The notes: a model not told the origin generated them from the letters alone. Positions 9,377 to 18,908 are shown, counted from the stretch's first letter. The stretch is 64,000 bases of DNA from Anaerolineae bacterium (GCA_021463195.1 JAJTXZ010000007.1:39400-103399); one strand, 5' to 3'. Numbers and translations: made by a program.

Positions 9377-10959
9377 GGGTCGTCTCGCTTTGATTTGCGT
9401 CCATAAATTGTCGCGTAACGTTCCGCCAACGCTTGCACTTGTTCGGACGGTTCCGCTAATTCATTCCGCGGCTCGCGGCGGAACAAGCGACGCGCAAAGA
9501 TTTCCAGGACTGTATCCGAAGTCGCCGCGCGTTCACGCACATCTTCCATGACCACTTGCGCCATGCTCAGACTTTGCCCGCGAATCAATTCTTGCACCGC
9601 ATCGGGATTTTCGTTCAAATAATTAATGTACTCGTCGCCCAGTTGACGCACCAATCCATTCAACTGCGTGGGATTGTTTTGAATGTGCGTCAAATAGCGC
9701 GCGGCAATTCCCTGCACCAGCGTTTCCACTTGAGCGGGATTTTCCTGTAGCTGCTCAAGATAGCGTTCCGCTTGCGCGCGCACGAGCGCCTCGACGAGCG
9801 CGGGGTCGTTTTGTAAATAAACCAAATACGCGCCCGCTTGCGCGCGAATCAAATCTTGCGCTTGCGCGGGGTTTTCATTTAAATAGGCAATGTAATTGTT
9901 CGCTTCTTGCTGAATCAGCGCCTGCACTTGTTCGGGATGCGCGCCCAGATGCGCGAGATAACGCCCCGCAACCGTTTGGACTAGCTCTTCCACTTGCTCC
10001 GGTTCCACGCGCAGTAAATCTAAATAGGCGCTCGCTTGTTCGCGAATCAACTGCTGCACCTGCGCGGGATTTGCGGACAAATACGCGATGTAGCGATTCG
10101 CCACTTGTTGCGCCAATGCGTCAAGTTTCTGCGGCTGGGTTTCCAAATGTTGAATATACGCGCCCACTTCGTCCTGAATCAAGATTCGCACCGGTTCTGG
10201 ATGCGCGCGCAAATAGGCGAGATATGAACCCGCGACTTGTTGCGCCAGCGCATCCACGCGCGCAGTATCGGTCAACAAATGGTCAAGATAGCGATTGGCA
10301 ACTGTTTGCACTAACGGGTCGAGTTTTTCTGGACGCGCGGTTAATTCGTCGAGATATTGTTCCGCTTGCGCGCGAATCAATTCCGCTAACGCGGGGTCAG
10401 AAGTAAGCCCTTGTAAAATGCGCGCGGTTTCGGCGCGTATCAAGCGCTCGACGGCGGGGCTGTCCTGAATATAATCGCCGACCTGTTCCACTACGCTATC
10501 GAGCAGCGAACCAGCTAGCCCGCGCTGACGTGTTGGCGCCTTTTTGCGCGGGGCGCGTGGTGAAACGCGCACATGAATATCGTCATCCTCTTTTGGGGGC
10601 GCGACTTTCGGCGCGTGGTCGGTCTCGGCTGTCGCGCGCGGCGTTACAATCTTGAATGCGATCTCATCTGTTTCCGCGTCCGCCAAAGGCGCGCGTTCGA
10701 TGGATTCCGGCGCGACGGTTTGGGCGCGCTCGGACGGCTCGGCAACGTCAACATTTTCGACGGCTTGCGCTGCGGTATCGTCAACGCTTCCGTCCGCCGC
10801 GCGGCGTTTGCCGAACAAGCCGAACACAGCGCTGGCGGTATTTGCCGCGCCCGCAATCACAGAACCCGCGACAACTGCCGCGAGATTGGCATTTTGTTCA
10901 TCGGGCAGGCGCAAATCATCATCGAGCGTGGGCAAGCCGTCAGTTTCATTTTTCATCAT
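9373..10959 (-). CDS. Protein with thirteen 22-residue proline-punctuated amphipathic repeats
   Basis: A 528-residue protein of unknown function. Residues 26-50 are a small-residue hydrophobic stretch (VVAGSVIAGAANTASAVFG) that could insert into or bind a membrane, and 51-165 are charged and low-complexity. From about residue 173 to 458 come thirteen tandem units of 22 residues with the pattern L(I/V)-x4-A-x2-Y-L-x2-L-x3-P-x4-(E/D/A), for example LAQQVANRYIAYLSANPAQV. Units tend to alternate between Arg/Gln-rich and Val/Asn-rich types. A 22-residue helical period broken by Pro is the geometry of exchangeable apolipoprotein repeats, which coat lipid surfaces; that comparison is structural inference, not homology. 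It is translationally coupled to the RDD gene and has a good promoter at 11010-11038. Start could also be the Met at 10956. Confidence 0.75.
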   Translation of the reverse strand: MMKNETDGLPTLDDDLRLPDEQNANLAAVVAGSVIAGAANTASAVFGLFGKRRAADGSVDDTAAQAVENVDVAEPSERAQTVAPESIERAPLADAETDEIAFKIVTPRATAETDHAPKVAPPKEDDDIHVRVSPRAPRKKAPTRQRGLAGSLLDSVVEQVGDYIQDSPAVERLIRAETARILQGLTSDPALAELIRAQAEQYLDELTARPEKLDPLVQTVANRYLDHLLTDTARVDALAQQVAGSYLAYLRAHPEPVRILIQDEVGAYIQHLETQPQKLDALAQQVANRYIAYLSANPAQVQQLIREQASAYLDLLRVEPEQVEELVQTVAGRYLAHLGAHPEQVQALIQQEANNYIAYLNENPAQAQDLIRAQAGAYLVYLQNDPALVEALVRAQAERYLEQLQENPAQVETLVQGIAARYLTHIQNNPTQLNGLVRQLGDEYINYLNENPDAVQELIRGQSLSMAQVVMEDVRERAATSDTVLEIFARRLFRREPRNELAEPSEQVQALAERYATIYGRKSKRDDP

Positions 10960-11009
10960 AGAGTTTTCATTTCCGTTTGCGTGGATATAAAAAAAAGTTC
11001 TATCGGCAG

Positions 11010-11038
11010 AGTGTATGCTGTATCGAGATGCGTGTCAA
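11010..11038 (-). promoter_or_regulatory. Sigma-70-type promoter for the 22-mer repeat/RDD unit
   Basis: On the minus strand TTGACA (11038-11033) is followed after exactly 17 bases by TACACT (11015-11010). Predicted start near 11003, giving a leader of about 44 bases to the ATG at 10959. Confidence 0.6.
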
Positions 11039-11113
11039 TGCGCGCGCTATTTCAATATTCCACTGCATCCCAAGATCTTGGCGGATGCGCCGCGCGCGGG
11101 GTCAATTCGGATA

Positions 11114-11119
11114 TATAAT
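11114..11119 (+). promoter_or_regulatory. Candidate -10 box for ppk1
   Basis: A perfect TATAAT 22 bases before the ATG. No convincing -35 hexamer is visible at the usual distance, so the leader would be very short and the call is weak. Confidence 0.3.
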
Positions 11120-11141
11120 CGGCATAATAGATGAGGATAGC

Positions 11142-13259
11142 ATGACGAAACTAAAAAAGAAGCGCACATTAAACGGACGCATGAATCCGCCGAAAGCGCA
11201 AGACGCCGAATTGTACGTGAATCGCGAGTTGGCGCTGCTGTCATTTTTTTGGCGCGTGCTGGAAGAGGCGCAAGATGACACGAATCCGCTGTTGGAACGT
11301 TTGAAATTTCTCGCCATTGTCGGCTCGATTTTGGCAGAATTTTTTATGACGCGCGTTTCGGCGTTGAAACAACAAATCGAAGCGGGCATCGTCGAGCGTT
11401 CGGTGGACGGCTTGACGCCGATGGAACAGTTGGAATTGGCGCGTGAGGAGGCGCAGCGGCTCATGCGCGATTCGCGCGCTTGTTTATATGAATTGATGCC
11501 GCAGTTGGAACGCGCGGGCATTTACATTTGCGATTATAACGAACTCGACGACGCGCAGCGCGAGTATGCGCGTGAATATTTCGCGCGCGTCGTATTTCCT
11601 GTCCTGACGCCGCTAGCGTATGACCCCGCGCGCCCGTTTCCGCACATTTCCAACATGAGTCTGAATCTGGCTGTGATTATTCGCGATGGACGCGGGCGCG
11701 AACGTTTTGCGCGCGTCAAGGTGCCGAATACACTGCCGCGTCTCGTGCCGGTTCCGCCGCCGCCCGACGCGCCCGCCAAGAGTCAATGTTTTGTCTGGCT
11801 TGACCAACTCATCACGCAGCATTTGGACACGCTGTTTCCCGGCATGCAAGTTGTGGACGCGCATCCGTTCCGCGTGACGCGCGATGCCGAGTATGTGATT
11901 CAAGAATTGGAAGCCGACGATTTGTTGGAAACGATTGAGCGCGGCGTGCGCCAGCGTCGTTTTGGCGAAGTGGTGCGGTTGACCATCAGTCCCGCTATGC
12001 CGGATAAAATCCGCGCGATTCTGGTGGATAATCTGAAACTTGAACCCGAAGATATTTATGTGCTGGAAGCGCCGCTGGGCATGAGCGATCTGTTTGGCGT
12101 GTACAGCATGATTGAACGCCCCGATTTAAAATATCCGCCGTTTGCGGCGCATTACCCGCGTCTGCTGGCAAACACCGATGATACCTTTGTGGCGGTGCGC
12201 CAGCGCGATATTTTATTGCATCATCCGTACGATTCATTCAAACCGGTGATCGAGTTTTTGCAAGAAGCCGCGCGCGATTCGCATGTGCTGGCTATTAAAA
12301 TGACGCTGTATCGGGTCGGCAAAAACGCGCCGGTGGTGCAAGCGCTGCTCGACGCGGTGCGTAACAGCAAACAGGTCACGGTGCTGGTGGAACTCAAAGC
12401 GCGGTTTGATGAAGAGAGCAATATCGAGTGGGCAAAACAACTTGAAGCCGAAGGCGTGCATGTGGTGTACGGTTTGCTTGGTCTGAAAACGCATTCTAAA
12501 ATCGCGTTGGTGGTGCGCGATGACGGCGACGAGATTCGGCGCTATTTGCATCTGGCGACGGGCAATTACAACGCGGTGACGGCGCAGCAATATACCGACA
12601 TCGGTTTGCTGACGTGCGATGAAGAGATGGGCGCGGACGCGTCGGACTTGTTCAATTATTTGACCGGCTATTCCGCCAAAACCGAATATCGTAAATTTTT
12701 GGTCGCGCCGCTCAATATGCGCGCGCATCTGGAAGCGTTGGTGGAGCGCGAAATCGAATGCGCGCGGCGCGGCGCGGCTGCGCACATTATCATGAAGATG
12801 AATTCGCTCGTGGACCAAGAGATGATTCGGTTGTTTTATAAAGCGTCGCAGCAAGGCGTGAAGCTGGATTTGATTGTGCGCGGGATGTGCTGTCTGCGCC
12901 CCGGATTGCCCGGCGTCAGCGACAACATTCGCGTGTTGAGTATCGTCGGCCGTTTTTTGGAACACAGCCGCATCTATTATTTTCGCAACGACGGCGCGGA
13001 CGAGGTATATCTCGGCAGCGCGGATGTGCGCTCGCGCAATCTCGACCGTCGCGTCGAAATTTTATTTCCGATCGAAGACCAGCGACTTGTGCAGTATATT
13101 CGCGACGATATTTTAAAGGTGTATTTATCCGATAATGTCAAAGCGCGCGAAATGCATGCTGACGGTTCGTACACGCGCCGCCGCGCCGCCGCCGGTCAAG
13201 AACGCATCAGCGCGCAAGAATGGCTGATTGCGTATCGCGGCAAAAATCATTCGCAGTAA
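11142..13259 (+). CDS. ppk1: Polyphosphate kinase 1
   Basis: A 705-residue polyphosphate kinase, which reversibly moves the ATP gamma-phosphate onto polyphosphate. All four domains are present: N-terminal helical region (LYVNRELALLSFFWRVLEEA), the HPFRVTRDAEY region, and two phospholipase-D-like catalytic domains. The autophosphorylated histidine is His451 in LKTHSKIALV and the second catalytic histidine is His608 in LEHSRIYYF. HLATGNYNAVTAQQYTDIG is also typical. I chose ATG 11142 over an upstream TTG (10977) because the extra 55 residues do not match the family and a TATAAT (11114-11119) lies just upstream. It is divergent from the 22-mer repeat gene. A strong terminator follows at 13286. 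Confidence 0.96.
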   Translation: MTKLKKKRTLNGRMNPPKAQDAELYVNRELALLSFFWRVLEEAQDDTNPLLERLKFLAIVGSILAEFFMTRVSALKQQIEAGIVERSVDGLTPMEQLELAREEAQRLMRDSRACLYELMPQLERAGIYICDYNELDDAQREYAREYFARVVFPVLTPLAYDPARPFPHISNMSLNLAVIIRDGRGRERFARVKVPNTLPRLVPVPPPPDAPAKSQCFVWLDQLITQHLDTLFPGMQVVDAHPFRVTRDAEYVIQELEADDLLETIERGVRQRRFGEVVRLTISPAMPDKIRAILVDNLKLEPEDIYVLEAPLGMSDLFGVYSMIERPDLKYPPFAAHYPRLLANTDDTFVAVRQRDILLHHPYDSFKPVIEFLQEAARDSHVLAIKMTLYRVGKNAPVVQALLDAVRNSKQVTVLVELKARFDEESNIEWAKQLEAEGVHVVYGLLGLKTHSKIALVVRDDGDEIRRYLHLATGNYNAVTAQQYTDIGLLTCDEEMGADASDLFNYLTGYSAKTEYRKFLVAPLNMRAHLEALVEREIECARRGAAAHIIMKMNSLVDQEMIRLFYKASQQGVKLDLIVRGMCCLRPGLPGVSDNIRVLSIVGRFLEHSRIYYFRNDGADEVYLGSADVRSRNLDRRVEILFPIEDQRLVQYIRDDILKVYLSDNVKAREMHADGSYTRRRAAAGQERISAQEWLIAYRGKNHSQ

Positions 13260-13285
13260 AAAAAATCGCCGCGCCAATTTAAAAG

Positions 13286-13331
13286 AATAAAACGCCGCGC
13301 GCATTGACGCATGCGCGCACGGCGTTTTATT
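13286..13331. terminator. Bidirectional intrinsic terminator between ppk1 and the HXXEE gene
   Basis: Twelve-base perfect inverted arms (13286-13297 and 13320-13331), A-rich on the left and T-rich on the right, so it can terminate both the ppk1 transcript and the convergent minus-strand transcript. Confidence 0.8.
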
Positions 13332-13361
13332 TTGCGGTCGGACAGCGCGAGCTTGCGTATT

Positions 13362-14009
13362 TCACTTTTTTCGCGACGCGGGCGGCAGGCAGCGCGGTGG
13401 AAAGATGTACGGCGTGCGCTTATCTTTTTGCCAATCAATCATTTTGAAAATGCCAAGATAAGTCAGCGCCAAGCCCAACCCGATTCCGCCAAGCCAATCG
13501 AACCACGCCGCCGTTTGATTTTGCCAGAGGAGCAAAAAGAAATACAGCGCGAGCGGCAAAAATAAAAGCAGCGCGGTCGCCATACCGGGGTTGTACACTG
13601 TTTTTCCTTTGAGATTAAAGAGGAACGTATGCGCGAGAACATTGCCGCATGAAACAAATATCGCCGCGATGCCCAGCCAAATGAATTGCGCGCCGAATAC
13701 CGCCGCCAACCAATAGATCGCCCAGCCCAGCGCCACATTGATTAACAGCGCGCTGTTTGGGTTGAGCGGATAGCGGTCAGGCGCTTGACTCGCAAACATG
13801 ACCGTATTTATCATGCCGGGAAAATAGCCGGGATAGCGGTATTCTTCAAATTGATGCAAAAAGAGCGCGATGAGATTGAGCCAGAGGACAAGCGCCAAAG
13901 GACTCGATGGCGTCACGCACAAATAAATACTCGACGCGAGCGCAAGCCCCAATCCAAGCTCGAACCAATGTTGACGCAGCCAGCTCATAATTTTATTCAG
14001 TCGAGTCAT
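13362..14009 (-). CDS. HXXEE domain membrane protein
   Basis: A 215-residue polytopic membrane protein with the HXXEE signature His52-Gln-Phe-Glu55-Glu56 followed by YRYPGYFPG, and a later CGNVLAHTFLF segment that supplies the second conserved His. Five to six hydrophobic spans are visible. HXXEE proteins are of unknown function; the conserved His/Glu suggest metal binding inside the membrane. It lies downstream of the HAD gene across the repeat at 14021-14131 and ends facing the bidirectional terminator. Confidence 0.75.
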   Translation of the reverse strand: MTRLNKIMSWLRQHWFELGLGLALASSIYLCVTPSSPLALVLWLNLIALFLHQFEEYRYPGYFPGMINTVMFASQAPDRYPLNPNSALLINVALGWAIYWLAAVFGAQFIWLGIAAIFVSCGNVLAHTFLFNLKGKTVYNPGMATALLLFLPLALYFFLLLWQNQTAAWFDWLGGIGLGLALTYLGIFKMIDWQKDKRTPYIFPPRCLPPASRKK

Positions 14010-14020
14010 TGTATTCGATG

Positions 14021-14131
14021 GTCACAGCTCTAGTGATTACGCATATCTCGAAAACGTAGCGGACTTTCAGACCCTAAGGATTTTCGAAAACCCTTAGGGT
14101 CTAGAAATCCGCGTAATCATCAGTCACAGCT
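14021..14131. mobile_element. MITE-like palindromic element with 9-bp target duplication (family P, copy 2)
   Basis: The element (14030-14122) has inverted ends containing TGATTACGC / GCGTAATCA and a central perfect hairpin around TTTTCGAAAA (about 14069-14102). It is flanked by identical 9-base direct repeats GTCACAGCT (14021-14029 and 14123-14131), the footprint of a transposition event. No transposase is encoded. The stop codon of the HAD gene is the first three bases of the element. Confidence 0.7.
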
Positions 14132-14824
14132 ATTGCGCGCGTAAAGAACTTGGCGCCCGCGCGCCGCCGCCAACAATTTCTCTGCATCGTATTCTAATAA
14201 ATCGCCGATGCGCTCCAGCGTCACATCGGCAGGCAGATAGCCCTCGATTTGTTTGACGTCATGCGCGTAATGGCCTTGCCGCACCCAAACGGTGGTGACG
14301 CGCGCGCCCCAGATTTTTTTTAACGCGTCCAAAATCCGCAGCTTGTCGTCAAACACCACATAATGATCGGCGGGAAAATGTTCTTCCACCGCGTCCGTTT
14401 CCAATTCTTTGTGAATAAAAATCAAGACGTTGCCGCCGAACGCTTCCCACAGCCCCGCGTTTTCGATTTTGAACGGTTGAAACACCACATCGCCGTCGGA
14501 CAGAACCGCGACGGCGCCGAATGGTTTGACATGTTCAATCGCGTCGAGCGAACCGGGGAACAGCCGATTGGCAAAATGATAATTCAAAAGATATAACGAA
14601 ACGTGCATGATTTCGGTGTGATGCGGATGCGCGAGCCGATACGATTGCAGCGCGCCTAAATAATCCGCGTAACCGAGTTCGCGGCGGAGTTGTTCAAAGA
14701 GGGCAAAATAAAGTTGCTGCGCGTCGGCGCCGATTTGTTGCGTGAGAAACTGATGCAAATCCATCGTCACGCGGTCGGTGTCGAGCAGCGTATTGTCAAC
14801 GTCAAAGAGGAAAACGAGTCGCAT
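14120..14824 (-). CDS. HAD-superfamily hydrolase
   Basis: A 234-residue haloacid-dehalogenase-fold phosphatase. Motif I is FLFDVDNTLLD (nucleophile Asp8, acid/base Asp10), motif II is near VAVLSDGD, and motif IV is YVVFDDKLRIL. Substrate unknown; the neighbour pgm suggests a sugar phosphate but that is inference. I took ATG 14824, because the alternative TTG six codons upstream adds MRLNTT before the conserved start. The TGA stop comes from the inserted element at 14030-14122: without it the frame would read four more codons (HRIQ) before a TGA. It is the last gene of a probable MFS-unknown-DUF2085-pgm-HAD unit with gaps of 23-53 bp. Confidence 0.8.
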   Translation of the reverse strand: MRLVFLFDVDNTLLDTDRVTMDLHQFLTQQIGADAQQLYFALFEQLRRELGYADYLGALQSYRLAHPHHTEIMHVSLYLLNYHFANRLFPGSLDAIEHVKPFGAVAVLSDGDVVFQPFKIENAGLWEAFGGNVLIFIHKELETDAVEEHFPADHYVVFDDKLRILDALKKIWGARVTTVWVRQGHYAHDVKQIEGYLPADVTLERIGDLLEYDAEKLLAAARGRQVLYARNSCD

Positions 14825-14847
14825 TGTCGTGTTTAGACGCAAGCGCG

Positions 14848-16491
14848 CTATTTCGTTAACGCGCGCGCGACAATCGTTTGCGCTTGTTCCACAATCGCTT
14901 GCAAATGTTGCGCGCTGATAAAGCTCTCGGCGTAAATTTTATAAATGTCTTCGGTGCCCGACGGACGCGCGGCGAACCAACCGTGTTCCGTCACCACCTT
15001 TAATCCGCCAATCGGTTCATTATCGCCCGGCGCGCGCGTCAATTTCGCCAAAATTTTTTCGCCTGCCAATTCCGTCGCGCTGACATCCGTGGGCGCTAAT
15101 TTGGCGAGTTTCGCTTTTTGCGCCGCGTTCGCGGGCGCGTCCTGCCGCGTATAATAGGGCGCGCCGAAACGCGCGGTCATGCTCTGATAATGTTCGCCGG
15201 GGTCGCGTCCCGTCACCGCGGTAATTTCCGCCGCGAGCAAGCCGAGCAGCGGACCGTCCTTGTCTGTCGTCCACACCGTGCCGTCGCGCCGCAAAAAACT
15301 CGCGCCCGCGCTTTCTTCGCCGCCGAAACAAAAGGAACTGTCAAACAAGCCCGGCGCGAGATATTTGAAACCCACCGGCGTTTCGACGAGTTTGCGATTC
15401 AATGCGCCGACAACGCGGTCAATCATGCTGCTGCTCACGAGCGTTTTGCCGACGCCGGAGGTCGCGCGCCACTGCGGCCGATGTGTCAACAAATATTCAA
15501 TCGCCACCGCCAGATAATGATTTGGATTCATCAAACCGCTTGAACGCGTGACGATGCCGTGGCGATCGGCGTCGGGATCATTGCCCCACGCAATATCAAA
15601 ATCATCTTTTAATTTGACGAGCCCCGCCATGGCGTACGGACTGGAACAATCCATGCGAATTTTGCCATCGTGGTCAACGGTCATAAAGGCAAAGGTCGCG
15701 TCCAGTTTTGGATTGGTGACGGTCAGATGCAAACCATATTTTTCCGCAATCGGCTGCCAATACGCTAGCGCTGCGCCGCCCAATGGGTCCACGCCGATTT
15801 TGATGCCGCTCGCGCGCACCGCATCGAAATCAATCACGTTCGCCAAATCGTCCACATAGCCCACAACGTAATCTTGCGTGTGCGTGGTCGACGCGCGCCG
15901 CGCCGTTTCGTACGCGACGCGTTTCACGCCTGCGTTGCCGCCGCGCAGCAATTCATTCGCGCGATTTTGAATCCATTGCGTCGTCGCGCTGTCGGCGGGC
16001 CCGCCTTCGGGCGGATTGTATTTAAAGCCGCCATCGCGCGGCGGATTGTGCGATGGCGTAATCACGATTCCGTCCGCGCACGCGCGCGGATGTTTGCGAT
16101 TCCATGCCAAAATCGCGCGCGAAATCGCCGGCGTCGGCGTGAATCCTTCCGCGCTTTGAATTACCGTTTCGACGCCGTTCGCCGCTAGAACCTGAAGCGC
16201 GGTGTGTTCCGCAGGCGTGGATACGGCGTGCGTATCTTTGCCCATAAACAGCGGACCCGAAAAATTTTTTGTCTTGCGAAAATCGCAAATCGCTTGGGTA
16301 ATCGCCAAGATATGCGCTTGATTAAAATTACCGTCCAAGGGCGAGCCGCGGTGCCCGCTGGTGCCAAACGCGACGCGCTGCGCGGGATTGTTGGGGTCGG
16401 GTTTGAGTTCGAAATACGCGCGCTCCAACGCCGCGAGATCAATCAAAAGGTTTGGCGGCGCAGGTTTCCCGGCAAGTGGAGAAAGGGTCAT
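14848..16491 (-). CDS. pgm: Alpha-D-glucose phosphate-specific phosphoglucomutase
   Basis: A 547-residue phosphohexomutase converting glucose-1-phosphate and glucose-6-phosphate. Visible motifs: FGTSGHRG near residues 42-49, the phospho-serine loop ITPSHNPP with Ser147, the magnesium loop DPDADRHGI, the sugar-binding [10 protein letters not shown], and [16 protein letters not shown] at the C-terminus. Length and motifs fit the bacterial Pgm (E. coli type, about 546 residues). I selected ATG 16491 ([13 protein letters not shown]) instead of upstream in-frame codons that would add 33 unmatched residues. Likely feeds glycogen or cell-wall sugar nucleotide synthesis. Confidence 0.95.
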   Translation of the reverse strand: MTLSPLAGKPAPPNLLIDLAALERAYFELKPDPNNPAQRVAFGTSGHRGSPLDGNFNQAHILAITQAICDFRKTKNFSGPLFMGKDTHAVSTPAEHTALQVLAANGVETVIQSAEGFTPTPAISRAILAWNRKHPRACADGIVITPSHNPPRDGGFKYNPPEGGPADSATTQWIQNRANELLRGGNAGVKRVAYETARRASTTHTQDYVVGYVDDLANVIDFDAVRASGIKIGVDPLGGAALAYWQPIAEKYGLHLTVTNPKLDATFAFMTVDHDGKIRMDCSSPYAMAGLVKLKDDFDIAWGNDPDADRHGIVTRSSGLMNPNHYLAVAIEYLLTHRPQWRATSGVGKTLVSSSMIDRVVGALNRKLVETPVGFKYLAPGLFDSSFCFGGEESAGASFLRRDGTVWTTDKDGPLLGLLAAEITAVTGRDPGEHYQSMTARFGAPYYTRQDAPANAAQKAKLAKLAPTDVSATELAGEKILAKLTRAPGDNEPIGGLKVVTEHGWFAARPSGTEDIYKIYAESFISAQHLQAIVEQAQTIVARALTK

Positions 16492-16534
16492 GGCATATAC
16501 CTCAAGAAAAAAGCGCAAGCTGTCGCGCGCGAGT

Positions 16535-17248
16535 TTAAAGCGGCGCGCCGAGCCAGACGCCCAACGCATAGCGCCCCAATGCCAGCGCATTCAACAGCAG
16601 CAGCGCAATCAGTCCGCCCGCCGCGAAACGCGGCAACAAATCGCGCGGCTGGGTTGCGGCGCGAAAAAAACTTGCGGCGAGCGCCGTCCAGATACTCGCG
16701 TTCAATCCCAGAATCGCGACGAGCATCAGCGCGCTGAGCGGATACAGCAGCCATTCCATTTGGCTGTTGATGAGAACGACGAGTCCCAGCGCGAGCGCGC
16801 ACAAAAACAAAAAATCCGCGACGTTTTCAAAAAGCGGCTTGGAACGCGGTTCGCGATATAAATTGCTGTTGAGCATCGCGAATAATAAACTGCCGAGCGA
16901 GACACCCATTAGCGCGCCGGTGAGCAAACGCAGCAAGTTTTGCGGTTCGTACAAAAACGGTTGACCCCGCAGTTCGGACGCGAACGAATTCACGCCGTCG
17001 CCTGCCCACAAAAAAAAGAAAATAATCAGCGCGACCAGATACGGCGTTTTAGGCAGCTGCGCCGCGCGCGGTTTGCGGACCGCCAAATACACGAGCGTCA
17101 ACAATCCGCCGAGATACATGCCGGAGCAGCGCGCGCATAAACACAATGGCGTCCCCGCGATAAAGTACGAATGCGAATCCCATTGATGACATACCGCCGA
17201 CCCGAACCAATTCGCCGCGCTCAATAACCAATCCATCGCGTTATTCAT
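16535..17248 (-). CDS. DUF2085 family membrane protein
   Basis: A 237-residue protein with the DUF2085 signature near the N-terminus: Cys20-His21-Gln, then Cys36, Cys38 and Cys41 in [12 protein letters not shown]. Six or so hydrophobic spans follow. DUF2085 proteins are common in Chloroflexota and Actinobacteriota and have no proven role; the Cys/His cluster at the membrane face suggests metal or redox binding (inference). Located 43 bp upstream of pgm on the same strand. Confidence 0.8.
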   Translation of the reverse strand: MNNAMDWLLSAANWFGSAVCHQWDSHSYFIAGTPLCLCARCSGMYLGGLLTLVYLAVRKPRAAQLPKTPYLVALIIFFFLWAGDGVNSFASELRGQPFLYEPQNLLRLLTGALMGVSLGSLLFAMLNSNLYREPRSKPLFENVADFLFLCALALGLVVLINSQMEWLLYPLSALMLVAILGLNASIWTALAASFFRAATQPRDLLPRFAAGGLIALLLLNALALGRYALGVWLGAPL

Positions 17249-17300
17249 TCATCCATTATACAAAAGAATTGGCGCGCGCCGCGCCGAAAGCTTGACGCGT

Positions 17301-17630
17301 TCACATGTAATCGCCTTCAAAAAACCATGTCGCATACGGCAATTCCACCGCGCCGCCGCCGCTCGGATTATTTTCGTTGATTACGCGCCCGTCGCGCAGC
17401 TCAAATTGTTTGATTTCGACGACGAGCGTCAAATCATTGATCGCGTCAATGATAACTTTGCCTTCGGTGTACACTTTGGGCAAAATCCGCAGCTGCGTTC
17501 GCGTTGCGCCATTCTCAAACACAAATTCCATTCCTTGTTTGGTCAAATGCGCGATTTGGAGTTTTGCGCCTTGCGCCAAGCCGACGAGTTGCCCGAATTG
17601 CAAGGCGAGTTGATTGTAATCGGTTTTCAC
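17301..17630 (-). CDS. Small hypothetical protein
   Basis: A 109-residue soluble protein that I do not recognise. It looks like one alpha/beta domain: a helical N-terminus (QLALQFGQLVGLAQ), several beta-like stretches (KLQIAHLTKQGMEFVFENG, TQLRILPKVYTEGKVIIDA), and a Gly/Pro-rich end. It has no signal peptide and no catalytic motif that I can name. Codon use resembles its neighbours and it sits 24 bp after the MFS gene, so it is likely real and co-transcribed. Confidence 0.55.
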   Translation of the reverse strand: MKTDYNQLALQFGQLVGLAQGAKLQIAHLTKQGMEFVFENGATRTQLRILPKVYTEGKVIIDAINDLTLVVEIKQFELRDGRVINENNPSGGGAVELPYATWFFEGDYM

Positions 17631-17654
17631 GCTATTTTTCTCCCTGACCTATTT

Positions 17655-18908
17655 TTACGCGGCGGCCTGCGCCAGCGCGCGCACGCGTCGCAAAACATAA
17701 CCAAACAGCGCGAGCGCTAACGTAATTCCCGCGAGAGCGATGCCGACATAGCCGATTTGTTCAAAGAAAAAACCGCCGAGCAGACTGCCGGTCGCGGCGA
17801 CGAGTCCGACCAACAAATCATTCGACCCTTGAATATGTCCGCGTTCGTTGACGCGAATGGAATCAGTCAACAGCGACGAGCCCGCGACATAGCAAAAATT
17901 CCAACCCGCGCCCAAGACAAAAAGCGCGAATGCCAGACGCGGCGTTTCGTTCGCAAAGGGCGCGAGCAGACACGCCATAATCAATAACGCCGCGCCCAGC
18001 AAAATAGTTTTCGCGTGCCCAACGCGGTCGGCGATGCGTCCGGTAAAAAATGAGGTGAGATACATGCCGGTGACATGCGCCGCAATCACGATGGAAACAT
18101 CGTCGAGCGTATGATGCAAATGTTCTGTCATGTGCAGCGGCGTCATGACCATCACAGTCGTCATGACCACTTGGCCCAAAATCATCGCGGCGACGGCGGT
18201 TTGCGTCTTGGTTCCGCGCAGCGCTTGGCGAAAAGAGCGCGCGGGCAATTCGTCCGTCGCGTCTTTGGGCGCGGCGATTGCCAGCGCGCGCGCAATGTCG
18301 CGCGGGTCGGGCCGCAGCAAAGTGAAAAGCAGGAGACTGCCTAACGCAAAGATGAATGTGCCAATCAAATATGGGCCTGCCAACGTGTCCAAACCGAGCA
18401 GCGTCGCAAAATGGCTGGCGGGACTGACCGCGAGCGGACCTAGAATGCCGCCCGCGGCGCCGCCAAGCACGACCCAACTCACTGCGCGCGCGCGCTGTTC
18501 CTGCGTCACCATATCCGCGGCGGCAAAGCGCCCTTGATCGAGCGCGCCGCGCGAAATGCCCATGAACGCGTGCGCGAAAAATAACGCGAACGGCGCAAAC
18601 GCGATGAATGCCAATACGCCGAGCCCCGCGCCAAGCACGCCCACCAAAAAGCCGAGAGTCAGACCCGTGCGGCGTCCAAAGCGGTCCATCAATTTTCCGG
18701 CGGGAAAGGCGCCAAGCGCGGTGCCCAATACATACATTGTCGTTGGCGCTCCGGCAAAACTGGTCGAACCGGTCAGATGCGCTGCCGCAATCGAACCAAC
18801 CGTAACCGCGGCGGTCATGCCCAGCGACGCGATACTTTGGCCTGCAAAGAGAACAGTGGTCAAGCGGCGAATAATGTTTGGCGCGGGGAGAACAAGAGAG
18901 CTCGACAT
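17655..18908 (-). CDS. Major facilitator superfamily transporter
   Basis: A 417-residue protein with twelve predicted spans in two halves. The loop between spans 2 and 3 carries the MFS motif A variant GKLMDRFGRRTG; the equivalent loop of the second half is GRIADRVGHAK. A central cytoplasmic loop (about residues 195-220) is polar. Substrate cannot be predicted; drug or sugar export are both possible. ATG 18908 is preceded by AAGGAAA at suitable distance; an upstream in-frame ATG at 18962 adds 18 residues without a site. First gene of the minus-strand pgm block. Confidence 0.88.
   Translation of the reverse strand: MSSSLVLPAPNIIRRLTTVLFAGQSIASLGMTAAVTVGSIAAAHLTGSTSFAGAPTTMYVLGTALGAFPAGKLMDRFGRRTGLTLGFLVGVLGAGLGVLAFIAFAPFALFFAHAFMGISRGALDQGRFAAADMVTQEQRARAVSWVVLGGAAGGILGPLAVSPASHFATLLGLDTLAGPYLIGTFIFALGSLLLFTLLRPDPRDIARALAIAAPKDATDELPARSFRQALRGTKTQTAVAAMILGQVVMTTVMVMTPLHMTEHLHHTLDDVSIVIAAHVTGMYLTSFFTGRIADRVGHAKTILLGAALLIMACLLAPFANETPRLAFALFVLGAGWNFCYVAGSSLLTDSIRVNERGHIQGSNDLLVGLVAATGSLLGGFFFEQIGYVGIALAGITLALALFGYVLRRVRALAQAAA

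Noticed and set aside
9586..10443. 22-mer region as a minisatellite assembly artefact
   Set aside because: Units differ strongly at the DNA level while the protein period is strict, so it is selected coding sequence.
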